A stretch of DNA of 52,299 nt from Simkania sp. (GTDB taxonomy: Bacteria > Chlamydiota > Chlamydiia > Chlamydiales > Simkaniaceae), in assembly GCA_027942475.1 (NCBI GenBank), contig JAQFVP010000007.1, positions 1-52,299 of the forward strand. Direction: 5' to 3'. The notes under the pieces are model-generated. The model saw nothing but the letters and a program-made list of their open reading frames with translations, did no database searches and was not told the DNA's origin. Of the stretch, positions 19,768-28,525 are shown piece after piece. The translations under genes and the position numbers were made by a program. Position 1 is the stretch's first letter; every line of letters begins with the position of its first letter.

Positions 19768-20643
19768 TCAATATACGCAAAAAGGGATAAACACAAAGAG
19801 CGTGACGACGACCAAGAGGGAACAGATAAACATCTGCCTCGCCCATTTTTCATCCCTCCTTGTTTTCAGCCCCCGGATGGCGAGGCAAAACCAAGCAGTT
19901 CCCAAAATCCCCGTCACAACCAAATATAGGGTGTTTACATAACCGCAGAAAGTGAGCAAACTCGAAACTGCGCTGTGACTTGCAATGTAGAAGGGCATTT
20001 GGAATTTAACCTGCTTAATTCCTTTGCGCACCGAAAGGACAGGGATGGATGCAGCTGCATAATCTTTTAGGCGATAGATCGTGATGGCAAAAAAATGGGG
20101 CATTTGCCAAAGCACCATGGCGCCAAAGAGAATCAAAGACGCCAGGTCAATCTGACCTGTGACGGCCGTATATCCCACAACCGGAGGAACAGCGCCAGCA
20201 ATGCTCCCAATGAGTGTGTTGTGCAGTGCACGCCGTTTAAGTCGAGTATAAAGCGCGATATATACAAAAAAACCGAGCAAGGAGGCAAAAAGCGCTGTTA
20301 ATGTCGTCCACTTGCTCAAGATACATACCCCAATTAACCCAAGAAGGGTTGCGTAGATCAAAGCGTGATTGGGGCGCACAACCCCTGTGACCAAGGGGCG
20401 GCGCCGTTTAGATTCCATCATTTTATCAATGTGCCGATCTATATAGTTATTGCACACGCAAGCAGAAGCAATGATCAAAGATAAACCTGCAAGCATGGCA
20501 AAGAGGCGGGGCAAATCGAAAAAGCCATGAGCCGCCAATGCAAAACCGCCGATCGCAGTGATTGCGTTCCCCACGATGATTCCGGGTTTGGTCAGTATGA
20601 GATAAGGTTTGAATAAAGTAGGGGAGGAAATCGATTTTTCCAT
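19768..20643 (-). CDS. cyoE: protoheme IX farnesyltransferase (heme O synthase)
   Basis: A UbiA-family membrane enzyme that attaches a farnesyl group to heme B to make heme O for the bo3 oxidase. I use the ATG at 20643 (291 residues), which has AAGGG upstream. A longer reading to 20682 adds 13 uncharacteristic residues. Both substrate motifs are present: NNYIDRHIDKMMESKRRRPL near residue 70, and YRLKDYAAASIPVLS near residue 190. About nine membrane helices are predicted. It is separated from cyoD by 218 bases containing a strong hairpin. Confidence 0.95.
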   Translation of the reverse strand: MEKSISSPTLFKPYLILTKPGIIVGNAITAIGGFALAAHGFFDLPRLFAMLAGLSLIIASACVCNNYIDRHIDKMMESKRRRPLVTGVVRPNHALIYATLLGLIGVCILSKWTTLTALFASLLGFFVYIALYTRLKRRALHNTLIGSIAGAVPPVVGYTAVTGQIDLASLILFGAMVLWQMPHFFAITIYRLKDYAAASIPVLSVRKGIKQVKFQMPFYIASHSAVSSLLTFCGYVNTLYLVVTGILGTAWFCLAIRGLKTRRDEKWARQMFICSLLVVVTLFVFIPFCVY

Positions 20644-20726
20644 ATTTGTCTTGCCCTTGTTGTGACTACTTACTCGCCTCAAGGCGAAGGCTTTTATGGT
20701 TGCTACTTAAGGCCATCTAAATATTT

Positions 20727-20754
20727 TGAGGCGCTGCCTCATGTTTCTTTTTTT
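20727..20754 (+). terminator. plus-strand terminator-like hairpin
   Basis: TGAGGC, loop GCT, GCCTCA, then a T-rich run at 20743-20754. It has intrinsic terminator shape on the plus strand, yet no plus-strand gene lies just upstream. It could stop antisense transcription running from lysR through cyoE. Chance is possible. Confidence 0.35.
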
Positions 20755-20829
20755 GACCCTAAAATTTTCTCTTGTTTCTTGCAATTAAAATATGAAAAGG
20801 GAGTGCGCCGTTTGAGCGCATCGATTAGG

Positions 20830-20861
20830 AAGGGGCAAGGAAAAAGTTTTCCTTGCCCCTT
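20830..20861 (-). terminator. 15-pair hairpin directly after cyoD
   Basis: A perfect 15-pair inverted repeat with a two-base loop (AAGGGGCAAGGAAAA and its complement) begins at the base after the cyoD stop codon. It is probably a terminator or mRNA 3'-end stabiliser lowering cyoE expression relative to cyoABCD. The downstream T-run of a textbook terminator is missing on the minus strand. Confidence 0.6.
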
Positions 20862-21194
20862 TCATAGTTGATCTATGGGGGGCTGCACGTTGTAGTGCAA
20901 GTGATGCATAATCCAGATAGACCCAGCAACGACAAAAACGAGCAAAGAAATCATGAAAAGCAACATCCGGGTGTTCCAACGGGGGCTTTTTTCTAATCCT
21001 ATGTGCAGAAAGAAAATTAACTGCAAGGTTGCCTGCACACACGCAAGAGCGAGAATTTCAAACAGAAGTACATGATCAGAAAAATGGTAGTGATTCACGA
21101 TGCGATAGGCCGCAAAAAGAGTGACCAATGAGAAGAAAAACCCCAAAAACAAGGGTTTAATGCTCATACTCCAGCCGCGATGTGTGTCCATCAT
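20862..21194 (-). CDS. cyoD: cytochrome o ubiquinol oxidase subunit IV
   Basis: The small subunit IV of the bo3 oxidase, thought to assist assembly and CuB binding. I place the start at the ATG at 21194, which overlaps the cyoC stop as ATGA. This gives 110 residues with three membrane helices, the family size and layout. The longer open frame to 21275 lies inside cyoC. The motif LACVQATLQLIFFLHI in helix 2 is typical. Confidence 0.92.
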   Translation of the reverse strand: MMDTHRGWSMSIKPLFLGFFFSLVTLFAAYRIVNHYHFSDHVLLFEILALACVQATLQLIFFLHIGLEKSPRWNTRMLLFMISLLVFVVAGSIWIMHHLHYNVQPPIDQL

Positions 21195-21802
21195 GAAATG
21201 CCCCGCAAAAGATAAACAATGGAAAAAATGAAGATCCAGATGATATTTAAAAATTGCCAAAACATCCGGAGGCATACGAGCCTGCGCAAACTCACTATAT
21301 CAATCTCACGTCTGAAAAGTGGTGATAGTAAGACAATGGTAAAGAGGAGGGCGAGAATCACATGCAAACCAAATGTTCCGATCAAAGTGAAATAAGCAGA
21401 CAGAAATCCACTTTTTTCCCATGTCTGTCCCATCCCAATCAAATGGTGCAGATCGGATGTCATGAGCCATAAAAAAAGCGCGTTTAAAACAAATGTCAAA
21501 CCAAAGTAGAAAAGGGTTTGCACCCGCTTGCCCCGATGGGCATACGCACCTCCGACCCCGGCAAAAAAGGCGCCAAAAAGCAAAATGAGCGTCTGAACAA
21601 ACGAAGACCCTAGATCAAAGAGCTCTTTCGGCCCCGGGCCACCCAATGTGTTTTTACGTAGAACTGCGTATACGGCAAACAGGGCGGCAAATGTCATAAA
21701 ATCGGTTAAAAGGTAGAGCCAAAACCCAAAAATGGTTCTCGTATATTCACTTTGCTCTGCGTGTGACGCGGTTTGTTTTAAGGCCATCTCTACCTCTTTC
21801 AT
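21191..21802 (-). CDS. cyoC: cytochrome o ubiquinol oxidase subunit III
   Basis: A 203-residue heme-copper oxidase subunit III with five membrane helices. It begins with the family pattern FGFWLYLLTDFMTFAALFAVYAV and ends with RMFWQFLNIIWIFIFSIVYL. It overlaps cyoB upstream and cyoD downstream by four bases each, so the three are translationally coupled. Confidence 0.95.
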   Translation of the reverse strand: MKEVEMALKQTASHAEQSEYTRTIFGFWLYLLTDFMTFAALFAVYAVLRKNTLGGPGPKELFDLGSSFVQTLILLFGAFFAGVGGAYAHRGKRVQTLFYFGLTFVLNALFLWLMTSDLHHLIGMGQTWEKSGFLSAYFTLIGTFGLHVILALLFTIVLLSPLFRREIDIVSLRRLVCLRMFWQFLNIIWIFIFSIVYLLRGIS

Positions 21803-23757
21803 CTTGTTGCTTCCCTTTGTTTTTCCATTTCTTCCACTCTACTTGCGAGAATAGTGTAGTGCGGATGTTTGTTGCTCAAACGGATGATCAAAGAGAGAAT
21901 GATCCCACATATGCATAAAATGGCCAGATAGAAGATGTGCCAAACAAAGGCAAAACCCCCAATGCAGCTGAGCACCCCAATCACAAATCCCAAACTACTA
22001 TTTTTTGGCATATGGATATCTTCATAGGGCTTTTTGGGCATAAAGCCGCGCTGTTTCATTGCCCAAAACGCGTCCCGCTCTTTTACCTCGGGAATGTGGG
22101 CAAAGTTGTAAAAAGGAGCAGGGGACGGGATCGACCATTCGAGGGTGCGCCCATCCCATGGATCTCCGGTTCGATCTCGATACTCTTTTCTCTTTTTGAT
22201 GCTTACAAACACTTGAATGCATAGAGAAAGGAGGCCCATCATGATCACGAAGCCACCTAGAGCAGCGACAATAAACAGGGGTTGCCATCCATTTGAAGCT
22301 TCATAGTGATTCAAACGCCTCGTCGCACCCATCAGACCGAGCAAGTAAAGGGGCATGAAAGCGATCAGAAAGCCGACAAACCAACACCAAAAAGCCCGTT
22401 TGCCCCATTTTTCATCCAATGTAAAACCAAAAATTTTCGGAAACCAGTAGGTAAACCCGCCAAAAAACCCGAACAGGGTGCCCCCAATGATCACAGAATG
22501 AAAGTGTGCTACCAAAAAGAGGCTGTTGTGCATTTGAAAATCAATGGCGGGAATGGACATCATCACACCGGTCATCCCTCCCGTGACAAAAATCACAACA
22601 AAACCCATAAACCAAAGCATCGGTATTTTAAAATCAATCTGCCCACGGTACATCGTAAAGAGCCAATTAAAGACTTTAACTCCTGTGGGAATGGCCACAA
22701 TCATGGTCATAATCCCAAAAAAGGCGTTGACATTGGCACCCGCTCCCATGGTGAAAAAATGGTGTAGCCAAACGAGAAAAGAGACAAATGTGATTCCAAA
22801 AATCGCCCACACCATAGAGGTGTATCCAAATAGCTTTTTTTTCGAAAAGACAGGGATAAATTCGGAAAAAATACCGAAAATCGGGAGAATCAAGATATAC
22901 ACTTCGGGATGACCCCATGCCCAAAACAGATTAATGAACATCATGGGGTTTCCCCCACTTTCTGAAGTGAAAATCTTGGTGGAAAGGAGCCGATCCGTAG
23001 TGAGCATGGCAACATCTGCTGTCAAAATTGGGAAAGCGGCCATAACGAGCATGACCGTTGCGAGCACGGCCCAGACAAAAATAGGCATTTTTTTAAACGT
23101 CATTCCGGGGCACCGCATCTTCAAAATGGTCACGAAAAAATTGATACCGGAAAGTAAACTGCCGATTCCAGATATCTGTATACTCCATATCCAGTAGTCT
23201 ACCCCTACTCCGGGATTGTACTTGAGACTAGCAAGGGGGGGATAAGCACTCCACCCCGTTCCGGCAAAAACACCGATCATCAAAGATAAGAGGATGTAAA
23301 GCCCCCCCGCACTAAATAACCAAAAACTAATCGAGTTTAACACGGGAAAGGCCACATCTCTCGCCCCAATTTGCAGGGGCAAAATTACATTGATGATTCC
23401 AAAAACAGCGCCCATTGCCACAAAAAAGATCATGGTAACGCCATGCGCAGTAAAAATTTGCTGAAAGTGTTCTGCTCCTAAATACCCAAAACTCTCTCCA
23501 CAAGATAGAGCCTGTTGCGTGCGCATCATCATCGCGTCAATTAGCCCTTTTACGAGCATCAGGAGAGAGACAAAAATGTACATGACACCAATTTTTTTAT
23601 GGTCGACAGAGGTGATGTACTCTTGCCACAGCCACTTCCATTTCTTTTTATAGGTAACCCAAGCGCACACACCGATCCCCCCGAGCACCATCGAAACTCC
23701 AGCTGCGTACTCGATCCAATCATGTTTTAAGGCAAGTGCGTTTAGTCTACCAAACAT
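21799..23757 (-). CDS. cyoB: cytochrome o ubiquinol oxidase subunit I
   Basis: The catalytic, proton-pumping subunit of the bo3 quinol oxidase, 652 residues. The heme and copper ligands are all visible: His105 (IFTAHGV), the CuB His with its cross-link Tyr (WAWGHPEVYILILP), the His pair (WLHHFFTMGAG) and the heme pair (VAHFHSVIIG). The quinol-site residues Asp74, His97 and Gln100 match E. coli Asp75, His98 and Gln101. The residue matching E. coli Arg71 is Lys70. It lies 13 bases after cyoA and overlaps cyoC. Confidence 0.98.
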   Translation of the reverse strand: MFGRLNALALKHDWIEYAAGVSMVLGGIGVCAWVTYKKKWKWLWQEYITSVDHKKIGVMYIFVSLLMLVKGLIDAMMMRTQQALSCGESFGYLGAEHFQQIFTAHGVTMIFFVAMGAVFGIINVILPLQIGARDVAFPVLNSISFWLFSAGGLYILLSLMIGVFAGTGWSAYPPLASLKYNPGVGVDYWIWSIQISGIGSLLSGINFFVTILKMRCPGMTFKKMPIFVWAVLATVMLVMAAFPILTADVAMLTTDRLLSTKIFTSESGGNPMMFINLFWAWGHPEVYILILPIFGIFSEFIPVFSKKKLFGYTSMVWAIFGITFVSFLVWLHHFFTMGAGANVNAFFGIMTMIVAIPTGVKVFNWLFTMYRGQIDFKIPMLWFMGFVVIFVTGGMTGVMMSIPAIDFQMHNSLFLVAHFHSVIIGGTLFGFFGGFTYWFPKIFGFTLDEKWGKRAFWCWFVGFLIAFMPLYLLGLMGATRRLNHYEASNGWQPLFIVAALGGFVIMMGLLSLCIQVFVSIKKRKEYRDRTGDPWDGRTLEWSIPSPAPFYNFAHIPEVKERDAFWAMKQRGFMPKKPYEDIHMPKNSSLGFVIGVLSCIGGFAFVWHIFYLAILCICGIILSLIIRLSNKHPHYTILASRVEEMEKQREATR

Positions 23758-23770
23758 TTATATTCCATTT

Positions 23771-24682
23771 TTATAAAGACTTTTTTGATTCGCGGTACTT
23801 CATGATGATCTGCTCAAATAAATCGGGCTGGGTCAAAACATAGGTCGCAGCGGGGTGGTATTCACTCGGTTTGACAAGTTCATTGTACTCTTCGATTCCA
23901 AGACGCAAGGGGGATTGTTTTGTCTTTTCAACCCAACTGTCAAACTCCTCTTGCGTGCTCGCTTTGACGACAAAGTGCATGCCGGCGAACCCCTTCCCAC
24001 TAATATGGGCACTTCGCCCCTTGTAGTCTCCGACTTGACTCGCCATCAAAGAAAGCTTGGTGCGCATCGCAGGCATGGCATAAATCTGCCCCCCCAATTG
24101 AGGAATCCAGAAAGAGTTCATGGGGGCATCGGAGGTGAGTTCAAACTCGATCGGAGTCTTTTCTGGGACTTGCAAAAAATTGACAGATGCTACTTTCTGT
24201 TTGGGGTAAAGAAAAAGCCATTTCCAGTCGAGCGCCACCACTTGAATTTCGATCGGCTCGACATCGCTTTTGATCGGTCTATAAGGGCTAAGGGTGTGGG
24301 ATGTCTTATAGGTGATGATAGCGAGAATAAGGACAATAACGCAGGGAACGCCCCACCAGCAGCACTCTGCAATGTTGCCATGCTCCCATTCGGGTTCATG
24401 GGCAGCCTTTTTATTTGATTTTCGATACTTCGCACCAAAAATCATGGCGAGTGCCAACACGGGGAGTACAACCACCATCATCAAAAGAGCGGCTGTTATG
24501 ATCAGCTCCCGTTCTTTCATCGCAATCACACCCCTTGGCTCCATCATAGGAACAGAGCGGGTTTTGATGAATATCGTGAGTAACACAATCGAGACCGCGA
24601 GAAATAGGGAGAAAAAGAGAAAGATTTTAAGTGGAGTTTTCACCCAAAGAAGTCCATGTATTTGTTGTCGCTTTGTCTGCAT
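23771..24682 (-). CDS. cyoA: cytochrome o ubiquinol oxidase subunit II
   Basis: A 303-residue subunit II with two N-terminal membrane helices (residues 16-40 and 62-84) and an extracytoplasmic cupredoxin fold. CuA ligands are absent, as expected for a quinol oxidase. The signature is VVALDWKWLFLYP and PMNSFWIPQLGGQIYAMPAM. The first helix lacks the lipoprotein cysteine that E. coli CyoA carries, so it is probably an uncleaved anchor. It is the first gene of cyoABCD. It is divergent from ileS across 144 bases, and its ribosome-binding site is weak. Confidence 0.96.
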   Translation of the reverse strand: MQTKRQQIHGLLWVKTPLKIFLFFSLFLAVSIVLLTIFIKTRSVPMMEPRGVIAMKERELIITAALLMMVVVLPVLALAMIFGAKYRKSNKKAAHEPEWEHGNIAECCWWGVPCVIVLILAIITYKTSHTLSPYRPIKSDVEPIEIQVVALDWKWLFLYPKQKVASVNFLQVPEKTPIEFELTSDAPMNSFWIPQLGGQIYAMPAMRTKLSLMASQVGDYKGRSAHISGKGFAGMHFVVKASTQEEFDSWVEKTKQSPLRLGIEEYNELVKPSEYHPAATYVLTQPDLFEQIIMKYRESKKSL

Positions 24683-24826
24683 TAACCTATATCAATCAAA
24701 ACTCATTTGTGAAAAGAAAATTTTATTGTGCGATCCACCTTCCATCCCATTTGCGTATGAGCAACATCACAGCTAGATTTTTCCCTTCCCGTCAAAAGGG
24801 GCGGTTTGATAGACTGAGACACACCT

Positions 24827-27800
24827 ATGTTTGAAAAACAAAAAGAAACTTTTCCTCAAAGAGAAGAACGTCTGATCAGATGGTGGGATGAAAATCAGAT
24901 TTTTAAAACCTCAGTAGATTTCAGGCGGGATGGACCTCTTTTTTCTTTTTATGATGGACCCCCATTTGCCACCGGATTGCCCCATTACGGGCACATCTTA
25001 GCTGGAGTCATCAAAGATGTTATTCTCCGTTATAAAACAATGCAGGGGTTTTATGTGCCAAGGAGATTTGGCTGGGATTGCCATGGCCTTCCCGTAGAAA
25101 ACGAGATTGAGCGGACACAGGCGATTGAGAAAAGTGGGTCTATCGAGGATTTTGGGATTGCAAAGTTTAACGAGGCGTGTCGCAGTATTGTCCTTCGATA
25201 TACCAAACAGTGGGAAGAGACAATCAATCGAATGGGGCGGTGGATCGATTATAAAAACGCCTATAAAACCATGGATCTTTCTTTCATGGAAACAATCTGG
25301 TGGGTGTTTGGGGCTCTTTGGGACAAAGGGCTGATCTACCGGGGTTTCAAAGTGATGCCCTTTTCTACACAGCTCAATACTCCACTTTCCAATTTTGAAG
25401 CGAATCTAAATTATCGAGAGGTGGATGATCCCTCGATCATCGTGGCACTGCCACTGCGTAATCAATTAAATACCTCTTTGCTCGTATGGACCACCACACC
25501 CTGGACCTTACCTTCTAATCTCGCCGTCGTCGTCCACCCCCTCATATCCTATGTGAAGATCCAAGACGAGCAGACAAAGCAAAACTATATCATCTCAAAA
25601 AAAAGGATGAGCGCCTACTTCAAAGAGGAAAATCGGTGCAAAATCTTAGACACTTTTGATGGGAGCGCTTTAAAAGGAATGCGATATCAGCCCCTCTTTG
25701 ACTATTTTGTCAAAGGCGCGAGTCCAAAGGCGTTTACCGTGCTCGAAGGGGACTTTGTCGAAGAGGAGGACGGAACCGGCATCGTGCACGCGGCTCCCGC
25801 TTTTGGAGAAACCGATTTTTATGTGTGCAAGAAAGAGGGGATTTCCCCCGTCTGCCCTGTGGATGAAAAAGGGAGGTTCACAAGTGATGTTCCCGACTAT
25901 GAGGGGCAATATGTCAAAGATACTGATAAGGAAATCATAAGGCGCATAAAAAGGGAAAACCGCCTTTTTTATCACGGCCAAGTCCGGCACCGTTACCCCT
26001 TTTGCTGGCGCTCAGATACCCCTTTGATCTACAAAGCGCTTCACACATGGTTTGTCAATGTAGAAAACATAAAAGAGAGAATCATCGAAAAAAGCGCGCA
26101 AATCGATTGGGTCCCGGCCCACATCAAACAAGGCCGTTTTGGAAAGTGGATCGCAAATGCCCGGGATTGGGCAATTAGTCGCAATCGATACTGGGGGACT
26201 CCCATACCGATTTGGCAAAATTGCGCAGGTGATTTCATTGTGATCAAAAGCGTTGAGGATCTCGAAAAACGAACGGGCACAAAAGTAACCGATTTGCATC
26301 GACATCATATCGACTTGTTGACCTTTGAAGAGGGCGGAAAGCTCTACAAACGGATTCCAGAGGTGTTTGATTGTTGGTTTGAATCCGGGTCTATGCCCTA
26401 TGCGCAAAATCATTTTCCTTTCGAAAATAAGCAAAAGACCATGGAGACATTCCCCGCAGATTTCATATCTGAAGGGCTCGATCAGACCCGCTGTTGGTTT
26501 TATGTATTAAATGTTTTGTCAATAGCTCTTTTTGACAGGCCCGCTTTCAAACATGTGATCGTCAATGGCATTGTGCTCGCGAAGGATGGAATGAAAATGT
26601 CCAAAAGGCTGCGCAACTATCCCGATCCAAAACTTATGTTTGAAAAATATGGGGCAGATGCAGTAAGGCTTTATTTGCTCAAAAGTCCCGCGGCGCGAGC
26701 AGAAGACCTTTGCTTTAGTGAAAAGGGGATCCAGATTGTCTTACGTCAGTTTTTAATTCCCTTCTGGAATGCCTACCTCTTCTTAGCTACCTATGCAAAG
26801 ATCTACAATTGGAAGCCGCAACATGACCCCCCTTCTCCGAAGTCAGATATGGATCGATGGATCTTATCTTTGCTCAATAAACTCATTAAAGATTCCCAGT
26901 CGGGAATTGATAGTTACGTCTTAAGTCAGGCCGTAGACCCTTTTTTCGATTTTATAAACGAGCTAACCAACTGGTACATTCGTCGTTGCCGCAGCCGCTT
27001 TTGGGCAAGTGAAGATACATTGGATCGACAAGATGCCTTTCAGACGCTCTACACAGTTTTGATCAATTTTTCCCAAATCACAGCCCCTTTTGTCCCATTT
27101 ATTAGTGACGCAATCTATCGGGGTCTTTGCACAGAAAAAAACCCTATCTCTGTTCATTTAACCAACTTCCCCATGTACCGGGAAAAAATGCGCGATTTAC
27201 ACCTCGAAAAAAAAATAGAAACGGTGCAGACAGCTGTGAGTATGGGGCATGCACTCAGAAAACAAAACAAGATCAAAGTGCGTCAACCGCTCGGGAAAGC
27301 GCATTTGATCTCAGTAGACCCGACCATCTTAGCATTGCTCGAAGAGCAACAGGTCCTAATCAAAGAGGAGCTCAACGTCAAAATGCTGGAATTCCACAGC
27401 GACGAATCCTCTTTTGTATCGCTGAGCATCAAACCCAATTTTCGCACGCTCGGCAAGAGGTTGGGCCCTTTGATTCAATCGATGAAAGGGGCACTAGAAA
27501 GGCTAAATGTCGAACAGGTTCGAGCTCTCGTAGAAGGAGCAGATCTCACACTCACTCTGGAAAATCAAGCAGTTTCGATCGAGAGAGGAGATGTTGAGAT
27601 TGAGCGTCATGTTAAAGAGGGGTTGATTGCCTCGACAAAAAATCGGATTACCATCGCGCTGGACATCGGGATGACCCAAGAACTGCTCGAAGAGGGGCTC
27701 ATGCGCGAGATCATCAACAAGCTCAATACGCAGAGGCGAGATCAAGGACTTGAAGTAACCGACCGGATCCGCGTAACGATTGACTCGACGCCCAAGGTGC

Positions 27801-27940
27801 AAAACTGTTTTGAAAAATTCCACGACATCATTATCAACGAAGTGCTAGCGACACATGTGAGTTTTAAAAAGACAGAAGGCATGCATTGGAACCTAAACGG
27901 GGAAGAGGCCACGATCGATATTCAGAGAGTTTCTCGGTAA
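24827..27940 (+). CDS. ileS: isoleucyl-tRNA synthetase, eukaryote-like (type 2)
   Basis: IleRS charges tRNA-Ile with isoleucine and edits valine. It has 1037 residues with HYGH at 53-56 (in GLPHYGHIL) and KMSKR at 590-594 followed by LRNYPDP. These are features of the eukaryote-like IleRS2 group, which lacks the C-terminal zinc finger and is typically mupirocin-insensitive; Chlamydia has the same type. The CP1 editing domain has the TTTPWTLPSNLAV threonine-rich motif near residue 225. The usual EGLDQTRGWFY stretch reads DQTRCWFY (Cys556). It is probably monocistronic, with ssrA starting 117 bases downstream. Confidence 0.97.
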   Translation: MFEKQKETFPQREERLIRWWDENQIFKTSVDFRRDGPLFSFYDGPPFATGLPHYGHILAGVIKDVILRYKTMQGFYVPRRFGWDCHGLPVENEIERTQAIEKSGSIEDFGIAKFNEACRSIVLRYTKQWEETINRMGRWIDYKNAYKTMDLSFMETIWWVFGALWDKGLIYRGFKVMPFSTQLNTPLSNFEANLNYREVDDPSIIVALPLRNQLNTSLLVWTTTPWTLPSNLAVVVHPLISYVKIQDEQTKQNYIISKKRMSAYFKEENRCKILDTFDGSALKGMRYQPLFDYFVKGASPKAFTVLEGDFVEEEDGTGIVHAAPAFGETDFYVCKKEGISPVCPVDEKGRFTSDVPDYEGQYVKDTDKEIIRRIKRENRLFYHGQVRHRYPFCWRSDTPLIYKALHTWFVNVENIKERIIEKSAQIDWVPAHIKQGRFGKWIANARDWAISRNRYWGTPIPIWQNCAGDFIVIKSVEDLEKRTGTKVTDLHRHHIDLLTFEEGGKLYKRIPEVFDCWFESGSMPYAQNHFPFENKQKTMETFPADFISEGLDQTRCWFYVLNVLSIALFDRPAFKHVIVNGIVLAKDGMKMSKRLRNYPDPKLMFEKYGADAVRLYLLKSPAARAEDLCFSEKGIQIVLRQFLIPFWNAYLFLATYAKIYNWKPQHDPPSPKSDMDRWILSLLNKLIKDSQSGIDSYVLSQAVDPFFDFINELTNWYIRRCRSRFWASEDTLDRQDAFQTLYTVLINFSQITAPFVPFISDAIYRGLCTEKNPISVHLTNFPMYREKMRDLHLEKKIETVQTAVSMGHALRKQNKIKVRQPLGKAHLISVDPTILALLEEQQVLIKEELNVKMLEFHSDESSFVSLSIKPNFRTLGKRLGPLIQSMKGALERLNVEQVRALVEGADLTLTLENQAVSIERGDVEIERHVKEGLIASTKNRITIALDIGMTQELLEEGLMREIINKLNTQRRDQGLEVTDRIRVTIDSTPKVQNCFEKFHDIIINEVLATHVSFKKTEGMHWNLNGEEATIDIQRVSR

Positions 27941-27998
27941 CAAGTAGACCTTTTGCCATCTCTTAAATCATTGACTATAAGTTAACTAAATAATCTAT

Positions 27999-28013
27999 GA
28001 TACGCTTCGTATC
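27999..28013 (+). terminator. small hairpin after ileS
   Basis: GATACG, loop CTT, CGTATC, a six-pair perfect hairpin 59 bases after the ileS stop codon. No T-run follows, so its role in termination is uncertain. Confidence 0.3.
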
Positions 28014-28041
28014 CGATGGAGCGGAAAAAAAATCCTATTTC

Positions 28042-28050
28042 TGATAAAAT
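28042..28050 (+). promoter_or_regulatory. extended -10 promoter of ssrA
   Basis: TGATAAAAT is an extended -10 element (TG, one base, then TAAAAT). It ends seven bases before the first G of the tmRNA. There is no matching -35, which is normal for extended -10 promoters. The exact spacing to the RNA 5' end supports it. Confidence 0.55.
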
Positions 28051-28057
28051 GCGCTCT

Positions 28058-28440
28058 GGGGGTGACATTGGTTTCGACTCGACAGCAAAACAGTAGTAGC
28101 ATGCAGAGGGTTCGGCTGGCCTCTTAAAAAGCCGAAATCAAATAATTGTCGATAATCAAGAACAATTATTGGAAGCTGCTTAAGACCTAATCCGTCATAT
28201 AAGTAGCCGATGGCCTCAGACTGGACCGAGGGTCTGAAAGCTGTCGCTAAGGTTTCTCGGTGTGAATAAGACTCCGCTCGCTCCCAAGAGGGTCTAATTC
28301 GAGATATCAATGGGAGATGCTCGCTCTTTAAATGGGGTGTCTTACATGAAAAGCGGGCACGCCTTATTTTAAGACACTAAGCATGTAGACGCTGCTCGTG
28401 GAACTGATCGAGGACGAGAGTTCGATTCTCTCCACCTCCA
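28058..28440 (+). ncRNA. ssrA: transfer-messenger RNA (tmRNA)
   Basis: tmRNA rescues stalled ribosomes and tags the unfinished protein for proteolysis. The tRNA-like ends pair (GGGGGTG at 28058 with CACCTCC before 28440). The conserved GGTTTCGACTCGACAGC-type 5' segment and the GAGAGTTCGATTCTCTCC T-arm are present. The tag frame most likely starts at GTC 28148 and reads V-D-N-Q-E-Q-L-L-E-A-A before TAA at 28181. The CCA end is not encoded. Length is 383 bases, in the usual range. Confidence 0.93.
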
Positions 28441-28447
28441 ATCGCAA

Positions 28448-28479
28448 CTAAGGCTTTGGTTTCCAAGCTGAAGCCTTAG
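28448..28479. terminator. hairpin between ssrA and the convergent repeat-family gene
   Basis: A perfect nine-pair inverted repeat (CTAAGGCTT / AAGCCTTAG, 14-base loop) begins eight bases after the tmRNA. It lies between two convergent genes and is likely a bidirectional terminator or processing signal. There is no T-run on either side. Confidence 0.45.
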
Positions 28480-28525
28480 ATCATTAGGACTTTCCTGTCT
28501 TGAGGGCTTGGAAGGTTGAAAGAGC

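Noticed and set aside
24683..24826. A possible cyoA promoter (TTCACA, 16 bases, TATAGG on the minus strand).
   Set aside because: Both hexamers match poorly and the -10 would almost touch the start codon. Not strong enough to list.
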